Shown: positions 54,364 through 63,620, numbered from the stretch's first letter. The stretch: DNA of 64,000 nucleotides from Gammaproteobacteria bacterium (GCA_018820925.1 JAHJNJ010000023.1:28572-92571); one strand, 5' to 3'. The notes: a model not told the origin generated them from the sequence alone. Program-made: numbers and translations.

Positions 54364-55484
54364 AGTTTTCCCTGCGCACGCTTCTGCTGGCGATACTCTT
54401 GCTCGCGGGAGCAGCACACGCATCGAAGCAGGACGATCTGGAAAAGTTGCGCAAACGTATTGCCGCACTGCAACAGGACTTCGAGAAGACCAACGAATCG
54501 AAAGCCGAGGCGGCAGACGATTTGCGCGAATCCGAGCGCGCCATCAGCAACAGCAACCGCAGACTGCGCGAACTCGAGCAGGCACAGAAAGTGGCCAATC
54601 GCGAGCTGGCACAACTGCAGCAGCGCGCGGCCGCCATGGATAAGGAGTTGCAGGGCCAGCAGCTCATGCTGGGACGCTTGCTCTATCAGCAATACCTGGA
54701 CGGCGGCGAACAGGAATACCTCAAACTGCTGCTCAACAACGACGACCCCAACCAGGTTGCGCGCGAGTTCCGCTATTACGAATATATCGCGCGCGACCGC
54801 GCCGCCACGCTGAAGTCCTTGCGCAGCAGCCTGGTCAAAATGCAAACCGTTGCCGATCAGGCCCGCAAAAAAAGCGACGAAGTCGCCGCATTGCGCGCCG
54901 AGGAACAAACGCAGCGGAAAAACCTGGAACAGGACAAGCGTGCCCGCAGGCAGATACTGAACAAGATCGCGCTGCAACTGAAACAGCAACGGCGCGAAAT
55001 CGGCCGTTTGCAGTACAACGAAAACCGCCTGTCGCAGTTGGTTGAAAATCTGGCGCAAGTATTGCCCGACAGCCCGTCGGCCAGCGTTTCTTTCAGATCG
55101 CTCAAAGGCAAATTGACATTACCGGTGAGGGGAAAAATACGGAACCAATTCGGCGCACGGCGGCCTGAAAGCACGATGGCGTGGACCGGCTGGTTCCTGA
55201 GCGCCGCCCCCAACCTGCCGGTCAAGGCAGTAGCGGCAGGGCAAGTGGTGTATGCCGACTGGCTGCGCGGTTTCGGCAACCTGCTCATCATCGACCACGG
55301 CCAGGGCTTTATGAGCTTGTATGCCAACAACGAGACGTTGTATAAGCAGGTCGGCGATATTTTGCGTAGTGGAGACACTGTTGCCGCTGTGGGTAGCAGC
55401 GGCGGCAACGCGGATTCCGGTTTATACTTCGAACTGCGATTTGAAGGAAAACCATTTGACCCCGGTAAATGGGTTCGGCACTAG
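54360..55484 (+). CDS. envC: Murein hydrolase activator EnvC-like
   Basis: A 374-residue periplasmic protein with a signal peptide ([19 protein letters not shown]). A long coiled coil (about residues 20-235) is followed by a C-terminal LytM/M23 domain (about 255-372). The zinc ligands are missing: the HxH site reads LYFELRF and the first histidine region reads TMAWTGW. That is expected for a degenerate activator of amidases at the septum. The start is a GTG overlapping the gpmI stop. Confidence 0.93.
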   Translation: MKFSLRTLLLAILLLAGAAHASKQDDLEKLRKRIAALQQDFEKTNESKAEAADDLRESERAISNSNRRLRELEQAQKVANRELAQLQQRAAAMDKELQGQQLMLGRLLYQQYLDGGEQEYLKLLLNNDDPNQVAREFRYYEYIARDRAATLKSLRSSLVKMQTVADQARKKSDEVAALRAEEQTQRKNLEQDKRARRQILNKIALQLKQQRREIGRLQYNENRLSQLVENLAQVLPDSPSASVSFRSLKGKLTLPVRGKIRNQFGARRPESTMAWTGWFLSAAPNLPVKAVAAGQVVYADWLRGFGNLLIIDHGQGFMSLYANNETLYKQVGDILRSGDTVAAVGSSGGNADSGLYFELRFEGKPFDPGKWVRH

Positions 55485-55500
55485 AACGAAAGGTTACACA

Positions 55501-56889
55501 ATGCGTAGTCGTATCGAAAAGATCGGATTGGTCGGCATCGGCCTGATAGCGGGGTTGCTGGTCAGCCTGCACTTTGCCGCGAATGCGGACAAGAACACCG
55601 AACTGCCCCTGCCGGTCGAAGAACTGCGCGCCTTCTCGGAGGTATTCGGGCGCATCAAGAGCGACTACGTCGAACCGGTCAGCGACAAGACCCTTATCAC
55701 CTCAGCAATCAATGGCATGCTGAGCGGGCTGGATCCGCACTCCGCCTACCTGGATGCGGAAGGTTTCAAGGAGCTGCAGGTCGGCACGCAAGGCGAATTC
55801 GGCGGCCTGGGCATCGAGGTCGGCATGGAAGACGGACTGGTCAAGGTCATCTCGCCGATTGAAGATACCCCCGCCTTCAAGGCCGGCGTCAAGAGCGGCG
55901 ACCTCATCATCAAGCTCGACGATAAACTGGTGAAAGGACTCACCCTGAACGACGCGGTGAAGCTCATGCGCGGCAAGCCGGGCAGCTCGATCGTGCTCAC
56001 CATCTTGCGCAAAAGCGAAACCAAACCCCTGCAGATCAGTGTAACGCGCGCCATCATCAAGGTGCAGAGTGTGAAATCGAAACTGGTTGAACCGGGCTAT
56101 GCTTTTGTGCGTATCACCCAGTTCCAGGAACACACGGGCGAGAACCTCGCCACCGCTTTGGAGAAATTGCAGAAAGAAAACAAAGGCGACCTGCAAGGGC
56201 TGGTACTCGACCTGCGCAACGATCCGGGCGGTTTGTTGACGGGCGCAGTCGGCGTATCTGCCGCCTTCCTGCCCAAGGATGCGCTGGTGGTGTACACCGA
56301 GGGTCGCACTGAAGATGCCAAGATGCACCTCACCGCCAGCGCGGAAAACTACCTGCGCGGCAGCAGCAAGAGCGATTACCTCAAAAACCTGCCGTCAATT
56401 TTCAAGAAGATCCCGATGGTGGTTTTGATTAACGGCGGCTCCGCCTCCGCTTCCGAGATCGTGGCCGGCGCGCTGCAGGATCACAAGCGCGCCGTTCTCA
56501 TGGGTACGCAATCGTTCGGCAAGGGCTCGGTGCAAACCATTCTGCCGCTGGGCAACAACACCGCCATCAAGCTCACGACTGCACGCTACTACACCCCCAG
56601 CGGACGCTCCATCCAGGCCAAGGGCATCGTGCCCGACATCGTGGTGGAAGATCCCGCCACCGCCAGTTTTGACAACACCTTCCGCTTGCGCGAGGTCGAT
56701 CTGGACAAGCACCTGAGCAACGGCCAGGGCGAAGACACAAGCGAAACGGCCAAACCGAGGAGCCAAACCAAACCCAAGGAAGAAGAGAACAGCAAAGTCG
56801 AGATCGCCGAGTTCGGCGCGAAAAACGATTACCAGTTGAACCAGGCTCTGAACCTGCTCAAGGGAATGAGCATCTTGCGCGGGAAATAA
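55501..56889 (+). CDS. ctpA: C-terminal processing protease (S41)
   Basis: A 462-residue protease with an N-terminal signal anchor (GLVGIGLIAGLLVSLHF). A PDZ domain spans about 90-180 (GGLGIEVGMEDGLVKVISPI). The S41 domain has catalytic Ser316 (NGGSASASEI) and Lys341 (QSFGKGS), with the usual 25-residue spacing. It trims periplasmic and cell-wall-associated proteins. It lies 16 bp after envC; CtpA and EnvC both act on cell-wall turnover. Confidence 0.95.
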   Translation: MRSRIEKIGLVGIGLIAGLLVSLHFAANADKNTELPLPVEELRAFSEVFGRIKSDYVEPVSDKTLITSAINGMLSGLDPHSAYLDAEGFKELQVGTQGEFGGLGIEVGMEDGLVKVISPIEDTPAFKAGVKSGDLIIKLDDKLVKGLTLNDAVKLMRGKPGSSIVLTILRKSETKPLQISVTRAIIKVQSVKSKLVEPGYAFVRITQFQEHTGENLATALEKLQKENKGDLQGLVLDLRNDPGGLLTGAVGVSAAFLPKDALVVYTEGRTEDAKMHLTASAENYLRGSSKSDYLKNLPSIFKKIPMVVLINGGSASASEIVAGALQDHKRAVLMGTQSFGKGSVQTILPLGNNTAIKLTTARYYTPSGRSIQAKGIVPDIVVEDPATASFDNTFRLREVDLDKHLSNGQGEDTSETAKPRSQTKPKEEENSKVEIAEFGAKNDYQLNQALNLLKGMSILRGK

Positions 56890-56890
56890 T

Positions 56891-57295
56891 GTGATCAACC
56901 CATTCGAACTGCAAAAGGAACGGCTGCTGTTCTTCAGCGAGGAACCGGCCAACCAGCTCTTCCCGGCATACATACTGCTGGTGGGGCTGGAGAATTTTCA
57001 TGTCGAAATGGGGCCGTACCCGAACACCCTGTTGATCCGCTACAGCATTCAGCACTATTCGCTGGAGGCGCTGGAGAAAGCGCTCGCGCGCGAAGGCTTC
57101 CGCCTGAAATACCCGCTTCTGAAAAACATCAAGAAACACCTGATCCATTACTGCGAAGACGTGCAATACCACAACCTGAAAACGCCCGTGCCGCGCACCA
57201 AGAACAACTCCCAGGAAATTTTCGTCAAGGCCTACGAGCTGCACCCGCACGGCGACCATGACGACACCCCGAAAGACTTGCGCGAGATCAAATAA
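56891..57295 (+). CDS. Conserved-looking protein of unknown function
   Basis: A 134-residue soluble protein. The start is a GTG two bases after the ctpA stop, so it is the fourth gene of the gpmI unit. The middle (AYILLVGLENFHVEMGPYP, NTLLIRYSIQHYSLEALEKALAREG) has the rhythm of a beta-alpha-beta ferredoxin-like fold, similar to heavy-metal-associated domains but without their CxxC. A His-rich tail (ELHPHGDHDD) closes it. No family is recognised. Confidence 0.7.
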   Translation: MINPFELQKERLLFFSEEPANQLFPAYILLVGLENFHVEMGPYPNTLLIRYSIQHYSLEALEKALAREGFRLKYPLLKNIKKHLIHYCEDVQYHNLKTPVPRTKNNSQEIFVKAYELHPHGDHDDTPKDLREIK

Positions 57296-57301
57296 GGCAA
57301 C

Positions 57302-57324
57302 ACCCGCTCACGCGGGGGCGTTTT
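57302..57324 (+). terminator. Terminator of the gpmI-envC-ctpA unit
   Basis: acccgc-tcac-gcgggg forms a GC-rich stem followed by cgtttt on the plus strand, just behind the stop at 57295. It lies inside the 3' end of the convergent diguanylate cyclase gene. Confidence 0.55.
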
Positions 57325-58375
57325 GCGTGCCGACAAATTCTTCTTTGTCAGGACGTACGCTGTCGAAATCCACCACCGTATCCCGTCCGGCCGCCTTGGC
57401 CCGATACAGCGCGTTGTCCGCATTCAGCAATAATGCACTCGGGGTAATTTCATCCAGATCGGGCACGCACCAGAAACCGGCGGACGCCGTCAAACGGTGG
57501 TGCGGAGATTGGCCGTTCTCGATATCCAAGGCGCGAATGCCAAGGCGCAATATCTCCGCAAACTGGCTTGATTCATCGCGGTTCAGCCCGGAAGTAACGA
57601 TGCAAAACTCCTCGCCCCCATAGCGGAACACATAATCACCCGCCCGTTGCGCCGAGCGTTTGAGCACATCCGCCACTTGTTCCAGCACGCTGTCGCCGAA
57701 CAGGTGCCCATAGTTATCGTTCAACATCTTGAAATAGTCGATATCCAGCATGATCACCGTCAGCGGGCATTTGCTGCGCCGGCAGCGATTGATCTCGCCC
57801 ACCATCACTTCTTTCAGATAGTTGCGGTTATAGGTCTTGGTGAGCGGATCGATAATCGACATATGGGCCAGACGTTCGATGTTCTGCTCGTTGTGGCGCA
57901 CCAGCATCAGCGTGACATAACCCAAAACCAGATAGGCAGTGACCAGCACGAAAGCGGAAGTTGCAGTGAGCGGCTCGGGACGCACCAACACAACCAAAGC
58001 GATGCACACAACACCCGCCACCATCCAGACCAGACGCTCGCGCTGCGCAACGATAGGCGCGAAAACAACGGGGAAAACCATCATCCACACTTCCTGGTGC
58101 AACCGTTCGTTGCTGGTGTAAGCGCCGTAGAGCATCATGCACATGAACACCAGCACGACCCAGCTGGCAAAGCGCAGCGATCCTTCGTTATCGTGCCGCG
58201 TGTGCCATTTCAGCCACAGCGCAAGCAGGCCGAAGGTAAACAGTACCAGCCCGTTGTCGGGTGTCGGGATGAACAGCATATAAATCACGGACAGGGGCAG
58301 GGAAACGATCACCGCAATGCGCAAATACATATGCAGCACTGCGGCCCTGAAGCGGTGAACGGAATAGCGGGTCAT
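57308..58375 (-). CDS. Membrane diguanylate cyclase (GGDEF)
   Basis: A 355-residue inner-membrane protein. About five to six transmembrane helices fill residues 15-185 (RIAVIVSLPLSVIYMLFIP, GVVCIALVVLV). A GGDEF domain (about 195-340) follows, with the intact active site RYGGEEF and an inhibitory RxxD site (RAGD) five residues before it. Both support real cyclase activity with feedback. Its product c-di-GMP is a plausible ligand for MshE of the pilus locus. Confidence 0.94.
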   Translation of the reverse strand: MTRYSVHRFRAAVLHMYLRIAVIVSLPLSVIYMLFIPTPDNGLVLFTFGLLALWLKWHTRHDNEGSLRFASWVVLVFMCMMLYGAYTSNERLHQEVWMMVFPVVFAPIVAQRERLVWMVAGVVCIALVVLVRPEPLTATSAFVLVTAYLVLGYVTLMLVRHNEQNIERLAHMSIIDPLTKTYNRNYLKEVMVGEINRCRRSKCPLTVIMLDIDYFKMLNDNYGHLFGDSVLEQVADVLKRSAQRAGDYVFRYGGEEFCIVTSGLNRDESSQFAEILRLGIRALDIENGQSPHHRLTASAGFWCVPDLDEITPSALLLNADNALYRAKAAGRDTVVDFDSVRPDKEEFVGTQNAPA

Positions 58376-58465
58376 GCCTGAAGCTCCCCTGAAGCAACAA
58401 CTGGCGTGAGCCTACTCCTAAGTCGTTCTACACGAAAGCATAACCTGGATGAAAGGTCATTCCCG

Positions 58466-59140
58466 TCAGACGGCGAACGGTTGCTTACCCAGCAACCTGC
58501 GCCAGAGAACGATCCACGTCTCCCAATCGTGCCCCCCGGGCGCCACGCTCACCCGCGCTTGCGGCACACCCTCCGCCAGCATGATGCTCGCGCCGCGGTA
58601 GCGATCTTCGCTGCCGTAGCCCAGATAAATTGGCGGGAAGCCGCCCGCATCCGGCGTAATGCACTGAATCTGCTCCAACAGCATGCGCTCGTGATCGCGC
58701 ATGCCGATTTCGCCCGCACGCCAATGCTGCAGACCGCCTGCCGCTTCGACTTCGGCAATAATGCCGCGCGTCCCCAAAAATGGCGCCAGCAAAAATATAC
58801 CCTCGATATCAGCCGTGCGCTGCGTGGCGCAGATCATCGCCCCCGAACCGCCCAGAGAAATGCCGAGCAGCCAGATGCGGCGGTAACCGTGCGTGCGCGC
58901 TTCGTCCAGCGTGTGGTGCAATACCCGCTCAATGTCCGCGCGTTCCAGATACAAATCGACATGCGCATCCAGCGCCAGCACATCGACCGGCAACCTTCTC
59001 TCGCGCAACTCGCGGATAAAGCCGTAATCCACCAGCTGTTGCGGTGTGTTTTTTGCACCCGGCAACATCAGCAGCAGGATGCGCTCGCCAGCGACATCGG
59101 GCGCAATGTCATGGATGAATTGCGTTTGCAGTTGCATCAT
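58466..59140 (-). CDS. Alpha/beta hydrolase
   Basis: A 224-residue cytoplasmic serine hydrolase fold. The nucleophile elbow is LLGISLGGSGA, the acid is in GYGSEDRYRG and the histidine in APGGHDWETW. The N-terminus has no signal peptide. It overlaps the stop of the upstream beta-lactamase-family gene by 4 bp, so the two are translated together. Substrate unknown; short-chain esterases and carboxylesterases have this outline. Confidence 0.87.
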   Translation of the reverse strand: MMQLQTQFIHDIAPDVAGERILLLMLPGAKNTPQQLVDYGFIRELRERRLPVDVLALDAHVDLYLERADIERVLHHTLDEARTHGYRRIWLLGISLGGSGAMICATQRTADIEGIFLLAPFLGTRGIIAEVEAAGGLQHWRAGEIGMRDHERMLLEQIQCITPDAGGFPPIYLGYGSEDRYRGASIMLAEGVPQARVSVAPGGHDWETWIVLWRRLLGKQPFAV

Positions 59141-60912
59141 CGTTCGCTCGAGACCGGTTTCTTTTTCAGGTCGAAGCCCGAGTAATACAAGTGCTCCTCG
59201 CCGCCAACCTTGGCAATGCGCACGGTTTCACCCTTGCCGCTGCCTATGCCGCCCATGACGAGCTCGTTCTGCGCAACCGGCAGGAATGACGTGCGGAACA
59301 AAAACCCGGGCTTCTCGGCAAAAGTAAACTCGCCGACCAGCAGGTCGCCTTCGCGCACCACGCGGATGTTTTCCGGCAGGGGGCCGTCGTGTTTGTTGAC
59401 AATGTCGTATGCGCCGACGTAATCGTTGAGATATTCCGGCAGCGGCTGCGGATGCAGCTTCTCGCCAATCAGCATGGCTTGCCCGTCCCGGTCGAGCGCC
59501 AGCACATCGCGTCCGCCGATGCGATGCAGCGACAAGCGCATTTCCTTCATCTGGCTGTTCGCCACCGGGATGAAGCCCAGCAGCCGGAGACGCACGCCGA
59601 AGCTGCCATCCTCATGCTTCACCAACTGGAATTTCCAGCCCATGAGTTCGGCGATGAGATCGCCGGACGAACCGTCCACTTTGACCAGACCGATCAACGT
59701 CTCGAAGTAACCGCTGTAAGCGCGGATATCCGCCTCGTTGAGCGGCACGTTCTTCGCCTCGACGATCTTTTTCTCCGGCTGGGTGATGCCGCGCTTGGCC
59801 TCCAGCGCCAGCTTCAGTGTCTCCTCAGTCACCTCGGCCACCAGCGATTGCGCCGTGGCGGAATTGGACAGCACCACCACGCCGAGCTTGTGCTCGGGCA
59901 GGATCGCCATCATGGTGTGGGAGTTGAGCGTGGTACCGCCGTGGCTGGCCACCATGCCCGCGCGCGGCACATCCACGCCGCTCAGCATCCAGCCCAGGCC
60001 CATCTTGAAATCGAAATCCAGCGGCACATCCGGGTTCTGCACCTTGAACATTTCGCGCAATGATTCCGCTGGCAGGATCTGCCTGCCAGCGTATTTGCCG
60101 TCGGCAAACACCATCTGCATGAAATGCGTCATGTCGTTCGCGCTGGAGATCAGCCCGCCGGAAGGCAGATCGCGCAAGGGGATCGCCTCGACCTCCTCAC
60201 CCTTGCGGTACGCCTTGCCGGGAATGCGCGCCGCGAACTCGGAATGCACCATGCCCAGCGGATGCAACACATGACGGTTCATGTAGCCGGCATAACATTC
60301 GCCGTCCACCTCGCCGATGGCCGCGCCGAGCAGCGACACACCGAGGTTGGAATAGTCAAACACCGTGTTCGGCGGCCAGGCAACATATTCATCCCTGATT
60401 GCCGTCACCTGGTCGGTGAAAGGCTGCGGATGGCGTTCGCTCATGCCGCGCACCCAGTTGCCGGGCAGACCGGAATGATGATCCATGATGGTGCGCGGCG
60501 TAATGCCTTGCGTGTCGCCAAAACGGCTTTTGATGGAAAATTCCGGCAAATATTTGTGCAAAGGCTGGTCGATGTCCAATGTGCCCTGCCCGGCAAGCTG
60601 CATTGCGGCTGTCGCCGTGAACACCTTGGCAATCGAACCCAGGTGGTACAGCGTATCCGGCGTGGCCTTCACATTCGCCTGCTTGTCGGCAAAACCGAAC
60701 CCCTGCGCCCACACGACTTGCTGATCGTCCACCAGCGCGATGCTCAAGCTGGTGACATCGTCGCTCGACATGCCATGCTCGATCAGCCAAGAGATGTATT
60801 GCTTCGTATAGGTGTAATCGCCGCGTACGGCAGTGGCGGGTTTTTGCGGCGGGGTACTGCAAGCGCTCAGGGCGGCAATTGAAAAGACGAAAACGATTCT
60901 TTGCAGCAGCAC
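59137..60912 (-). CDS. Beta-lactamase-family serine hydrolase lipoprotein
   Basis: A 591-residue envelope lipoprotein (lipobox LSAC) of the class C beta-lactamase/PBP4* family. The catalytic set is SIAK (LGSIAKVFTA), YSN (FDYSNLGVS) and HGG (VASHGGTTLNSH). A C-terminal domain (about 390-590) resembles DUF3471-type beta folds. The start is GTG at 60912 with AAAGGAG 5 nt upstream; the ATG at 60936 and longer readings lack this. It may be a peptidase or esterase rather than a resistance enzyme. Confidence 0.9.
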   Translation of the reverse strand: MLLQRIVFVFSIAALSACSTPPQKPATAVRGDYTYTKQYISWLIEHGMSSDDVTSLSIALVDDQQVVWAQGFGFADKQANVKATPDTLYHLGSIAKVFTATAAMQLAGQGTLDIDQPLHKYLPEFSIKSRFGDTQGITPRTIMDHHSGLPGNWVRGMSERHPQPFTDQVTAIRDEYVAWPPNTVFDYSNLGVSLLGAAIGEVDGECYAGYMNRHVLHPLGMVHSEFAARIPGKAYRKGEEVEAIPLRDLPSGGLISSANDMTHFMQMVFADGKYAGRQILPAESLREMFKVQNPDVPLDFDFKMGLGWMLSGVDVPRAGMVASHGGTTLNSHTMMAILPEHKLGVVVLSNSATAQSLVAEVTEETLKLALEAKRGITQPEKKIVEAKNVPLNEADIRAYSGYFETLIGLVKVDGSSGDLIAELMGWKFQLVKHEDGSFGVRLRLLGFIPVANSQMKEMRLSLHRIGGRDVLALDRDGQAMLIGEKLHPQPLPEYLNDYVGAYDIVNKHDGPLPENIRVVREGDLLVGEFTFAEKPGFLFRTSFLPVAQNELVMGGIGSGKGETVRIAKVGGEEHLYYSGFDLKKKPVSSER

Positions 60913-60991
60913 AGCAACTCCTTTGTTACAGAACATTCGTTGAGAAATGCCATTGTATAATGCCGCGCAAATTCCAATACAAAACGTATCG

Positions 60992-61801
60992 ATGCTTTTT
61001 CCCTGCCGCAACTGGAAACCGACTCTCGCCATCAAGCTTTCCCTGCTGGTACTCACCGGCAGCGTCATTGTCTTGCTGCTCAAACCCGCGCTATGGGTAT
61101 GGGTGCTATCCGTCTTGTGCATCAACCACGGCATCCTCACGCTGGCCGGACTGATCCCGCGCAGCACCCTGTTGGGGCCGAACATCACGCGCCTGCCGCA
61201 GGCTGCGGCGCAACGCGGCGAGGTGGCGATCACCATCGACGACGGCCCCGACCCCGAGGTTACGCCCCGGGTACTGGACATCCTTGACCAATATCAGGCG
61301 CAAGCAACCTTCTTCTGCATCGGCAAACTCGCCGCACAACACCCCGAACTGTGCCGCGAAATCGTGCGGCGCGGCCACGCCATCGAAAATCACAGCCTGT
61401 CGCACAACTGGTATTTCTCCTTGCTCGACCCGTGGAGCATCCATCGCGAAGTGAGCAACGCGCAACAAGTGCTGAGCAGCATCAGCGGACATGCCCCGCG
61501 TTTCTTCCGCGCCACCGCCGGGTTGCGCAATCCCGAACTGGAACCCGTGCTCGCCCACTGCGGGCTGCGCCTGTGCAGCTGGAGCAAACGCGGTTTTGAC
61601 ACGCGTGAAAACAATCCCGATGCCGTACTCAAGAGTCTGGTGCAAAACCTCAAAGGCGGCGACATCCTGCTGTTGCACGATGGCAGCTCGGCACGTACCG
61701 CCCGCGGCACAGCGGTCATCCTCGACGTGCTGCCGCGCCTGCTGGATAATCTGGCGCAAGCCAACCTTCATTCCGTTACCCTACGTAGCGCCATTCCATG
61801 A
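60992..61801 (+). CDS. Polysaccharide deacetylase (NodB family)
   Basis: A 269-residue membrane-anchored metal hydrolase. Two hydrophobic helices (about residues 15-60) are followed by a NodB domain with motif 1 ITIDDGPDPEVTPR, motif 2 ENHSLSHNWYF and motif 3 FFRATAGLRNPE. It removes acetyl groups from amino sugars of a cell-wall or surface glycan. The start at 60992 is set where the helices begin; the divergent beta-lactamase-like gene starts 79 bp away. It overlaps the methyltransferase gene (ATGA). Confidence 0.92.
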   Translation: MLFPCRNWKPTLAIKLSLLVLTGSVIVLLLKPALWVWVLSVLCINHGILTLAGLIPRSTLLGPNITRLPQAAAQRGEVAITIDDGPDPEVTPRVLDILDQYQAQATFFCIGKLAAQHPELCREIVRRGHAIENHSLSHNWYFSLLDPWSIHREVSNAQQVLSSISGHAPRFFRATAGLRNPELEPVLAHCGLRLCSWSKRGFDTRENNPDAVLKSLVQNLKGGDILLLHDGSSARTARGTAVILDVLPRLLDNLAQANLHSVTLRSAIP

Positions 61802-62508
61802 CCGCAAACTTCCACCGCACCCTGCTCCAGCGGGCCACACAGCCCTACCGTTCCGCCGGGCTCTTTGCCTGGAAATTTGCCAAAGGCAAACTGAAAGGCG
61901 ATCCGGCATTTGTCGGCCTGCTTGAGCACGGCCTGATCCCCGACGCGGAACGGCTGATCGACCTCGGCTGCGGACAGGGACTGCTCGCTGCGTGGCTGCT
62001 GGAAGCGCGCGCATTGCACGAGTCCGGGCACTGGCCCGCACACTGGCCCGCCGCGCCCAAAGTGAAAAACGTCTGGGGACTGGAACTGATGCCGAAAGAC
62101 GTGGCACGCGCCCGCGCCGCGCTCGGCGACCGCGCCCGGTTTGAACTCGGCAATATCTGCACCGCCGACTTCGGCAAAGCCGACGTCGTAATCATCCTCG
62201 ACGTGCTGCACTACATCGACTACGCAGCACAGGAGGACGTACTGCGCCGCATCCGCGCCGCACTGCCAACCGGCGGCACCTTCATCACCCGCATCGGCGA
62301 TGCGGCGGGCGGACTGCCGTTCAAATTCAGCAACTGGGTGGACCGCACCGTATTCTTCATACGCGGCCACCGCGTCAATCGCATCTACTGCCGCACACAA
62401 AACGAATGGCTGGAGGTATTGAAGCGCACCGGCTTTGTTGCCGAGGCGATGCCGATGCACAAGGGAACGCCGTTCTGCAACGTCATGCTGGTGGCAAAAG
62501 CGATTTAA
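61798..62508 (+). CDS. Class I SAM-dependent methyltransferase
   Basis: A 236-residue Rossmann methyltransferase with motif I LIDLGCGQGLLAAWLL, an acidic post-I region (VWGLELMPKD) and DVVIILDVLHYIDY. No membrane segment is visible. It is coupled to the polysaccharide deacetylase by a 4-bp overlap, hinting at glycan or lipid-linked substrates; this is inference only. Confidence 0.88.
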   Translation: MTANFHRTLLQRATQPYRSAGLFAWKFAKGKLKGDPAFVGLLEHGLIPDAERLIDLGCGQGLLAAWLLEARALHESGHWPAHWPAAPKVKNVWGLELMPKDVARARAALGDRARFELGNICTADFGKADVVIILDVLHYIDYAAQEDVLRRIRAALPTGGTFITRIGDAAGGLPFKFSNWVDRTVFFIRGHRVNRIYCRTQNEWLEVLKRTGFVAEAMPMHKGTPFCNVMLVAKAI

Positions 62509-62527
62509 ACATCCGGCTCAAACAAAT

Positions 62528-62549
62528 AAGGCCGCCAAGCGGCGGCCTT
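62528..62549. terminator. Bidirectional terminator between convergent genes
   Basis: aaggccgcc-aagc-ggcggcctt is a perfect 9-bp stem with a 4-nt loop. It is followed by cttaatt on the plus strand and by tatttg on the minus strand, so it can end transcription from both sides. Confidence 0.75.
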
Positions 62550-62571
62550 CTTAATTATCTACCGAGAACCG

Positions 62572-62958
62572 CTATTCCCTGGCCTGCACATCAACCGGCG
62601 CCTTGTCCACGGCCAGCCTGCAATTCGCCACCACAGTATTGTTAACCGTGGCAATCGTATTCTCAACCACGGAGAAACGAACCTGCTTGCCGGTCGCCGC
62701 AGCAAATTTCGCCTCCGCCTCTCTCACGCACAGCTGCCTGATTTCGGAGATCGACTGGTTCTCCTGGCCGATGTAGGCATTCGTGATGTATTCATCCGGC
62801 TCCGCTGCGGGCTTCGCAGGTTCTTTTTCTTCCTTGTCGCCAACAATGGAGCTGTAGGCATCCTTGCTAACCTTGGCGGTATCGGCAATCAGGCCGGGGA
62901 ACTCCAAATTCACGCAGCCGGAAAGCGCCAGCGACAGAATCAACATTTGATATTTCAT
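62572..62958 (-). CDS. Small lipoprotein of unknown function
   Basis: A 128-residue lipoprotein (MKYQMLILSLALSGC, lipobox LSGC) with GGAAG before the ATG. A charged linker (KEEKEPAKPAAEPDE) is followed by a domain with two further cysteines (IRQLCVREAEA, VANCRLAVD) that could form a disulfide. No family is recognised. Confidence 0.78.
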   Translation of the reverse strand: MKYQMLILSLALSGCVNLEFPGLIADTAKVSKDAYSSIVGDKEEKEPAKPAAEPDEYITNAYIGQENQSISEIRQLCVREAEAKFAAATGKQVRFSVVENTIATVNNTVVANCRLAVDKAPVDVQARE

Positions 62959-63033
62959 AATCTTCCTGGTTTTGATGAAAATAGTTTGCAAAAGTGAACA
63001 GAACCACCTTACGCTTGAATCGATGAGTGCGCG

Positions 63034-63489
63034 TCAGGCAACAGGCTGCTCATCAATGATAGCAATGTCATGATCTTTGCACCATGCACGCAATGCTTTC
63101 TCTTTCTCACTTGCCTCGAAGTCGTACCAGCGATCAAGCAGGCTATGGGAAGCCAGGAAATCCTTGAACCGAGCGTAGGCGCCTCTTTTCCGAAAGAAGC
63201 CCGCGATGGTGCCGTAGTCGCCTGGAAGTTCTTTTTCAGCGAACGACAAAACCAGGTTGCGGCCGAGGTTCAAGTCATTCTTGTGTGGAATTGCAATGTA
63301 GCGATCTGACGACTCGATATCCTCCGGGACTTCTTCTTCCATCTCATAACCCGGGGACACGTAATAAATCCTTCCCGAGTCGGGATCGATGTAAGCACCG
63401 TGCTCGAAGTCCCCACCAAAGTTTGCAAACTCGAATGCCTCAAGCAGTTCCGAAAACCGAACCTTGGCAATGGGCGAAAACGAAGGCAT
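63034..63489 (-). CDS. UPF0158-like protein
   Basis: A 151-residue cytoplasmic protein that fits the UPF0158 family: AYIDPDSGRIYYVSPG near the N-terminus, DRYIAIPHKNDLNLGRNLVLSF, and the FRKRGAYARFKDFLASHSLLDRWYDFE stretch. Function of the family is not established. It stands alone, 75 bp downstream of its nearest neighbour, and is followed by repeat-rich DNA. Confidence 0.83.
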   Translation of the reverse strand: MPSFSPIAKVRFSELLEAFEFANFGGDFEHGAYIDPDSGRIYYVSPGYEMEEEVPEDIESSDRYIAIPHKNDLNLGRNLVLSFAEKELPGDYGTIAGFFRKRGAYARFKDFLASHSLLDRWYDFEASEKEKALRAWCKDHDIAIIDEQPVA

Positions 63490-63522
63490 GAGTCAAATCC
63501 CTAACGGCGCTGTTGAAAAACC

Positions 63523-63541
63523 CGATTTTTGCAAAAAATCG
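63523..63541. repeat. Perfect A/T-rich hairpin
   Basis: cgattttt-gca-aaaaatcg, an 8-bp perfect stem, 33 bp upstream of the UPF0158-like start. Could act as an operator or be the end of a decayed element. Confidence 0.5.
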
Positions 63542-63587
63542 AGTTGCGGGCTGTTGATTTGTAAATGCGCCAACTTAGCATTTTGGT

Positions 63588-63620
63588 TTTTTCTACAGCC
63601 TCAACGAGGTTGTAGAAAAA
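63588..63620. repeat. Long inverted repeat with a 3-nt loop
   Basis: tttttctacagcctc and gaggttgtagaaaaa pair over 15 positions with one G-U, around the loop aac. Its position with no genes on either side suggests a MITE-like remnant or a terminator. Confidence 0.55.

Noticed and set aside
59137..61281. 714-residue reading of the beta-lactamase-family gene
   Set aside because: The extension runs antisense through the deacetylase gene; a GTG with a strong ribosome site and a lipoprotein signal sits at 60912.
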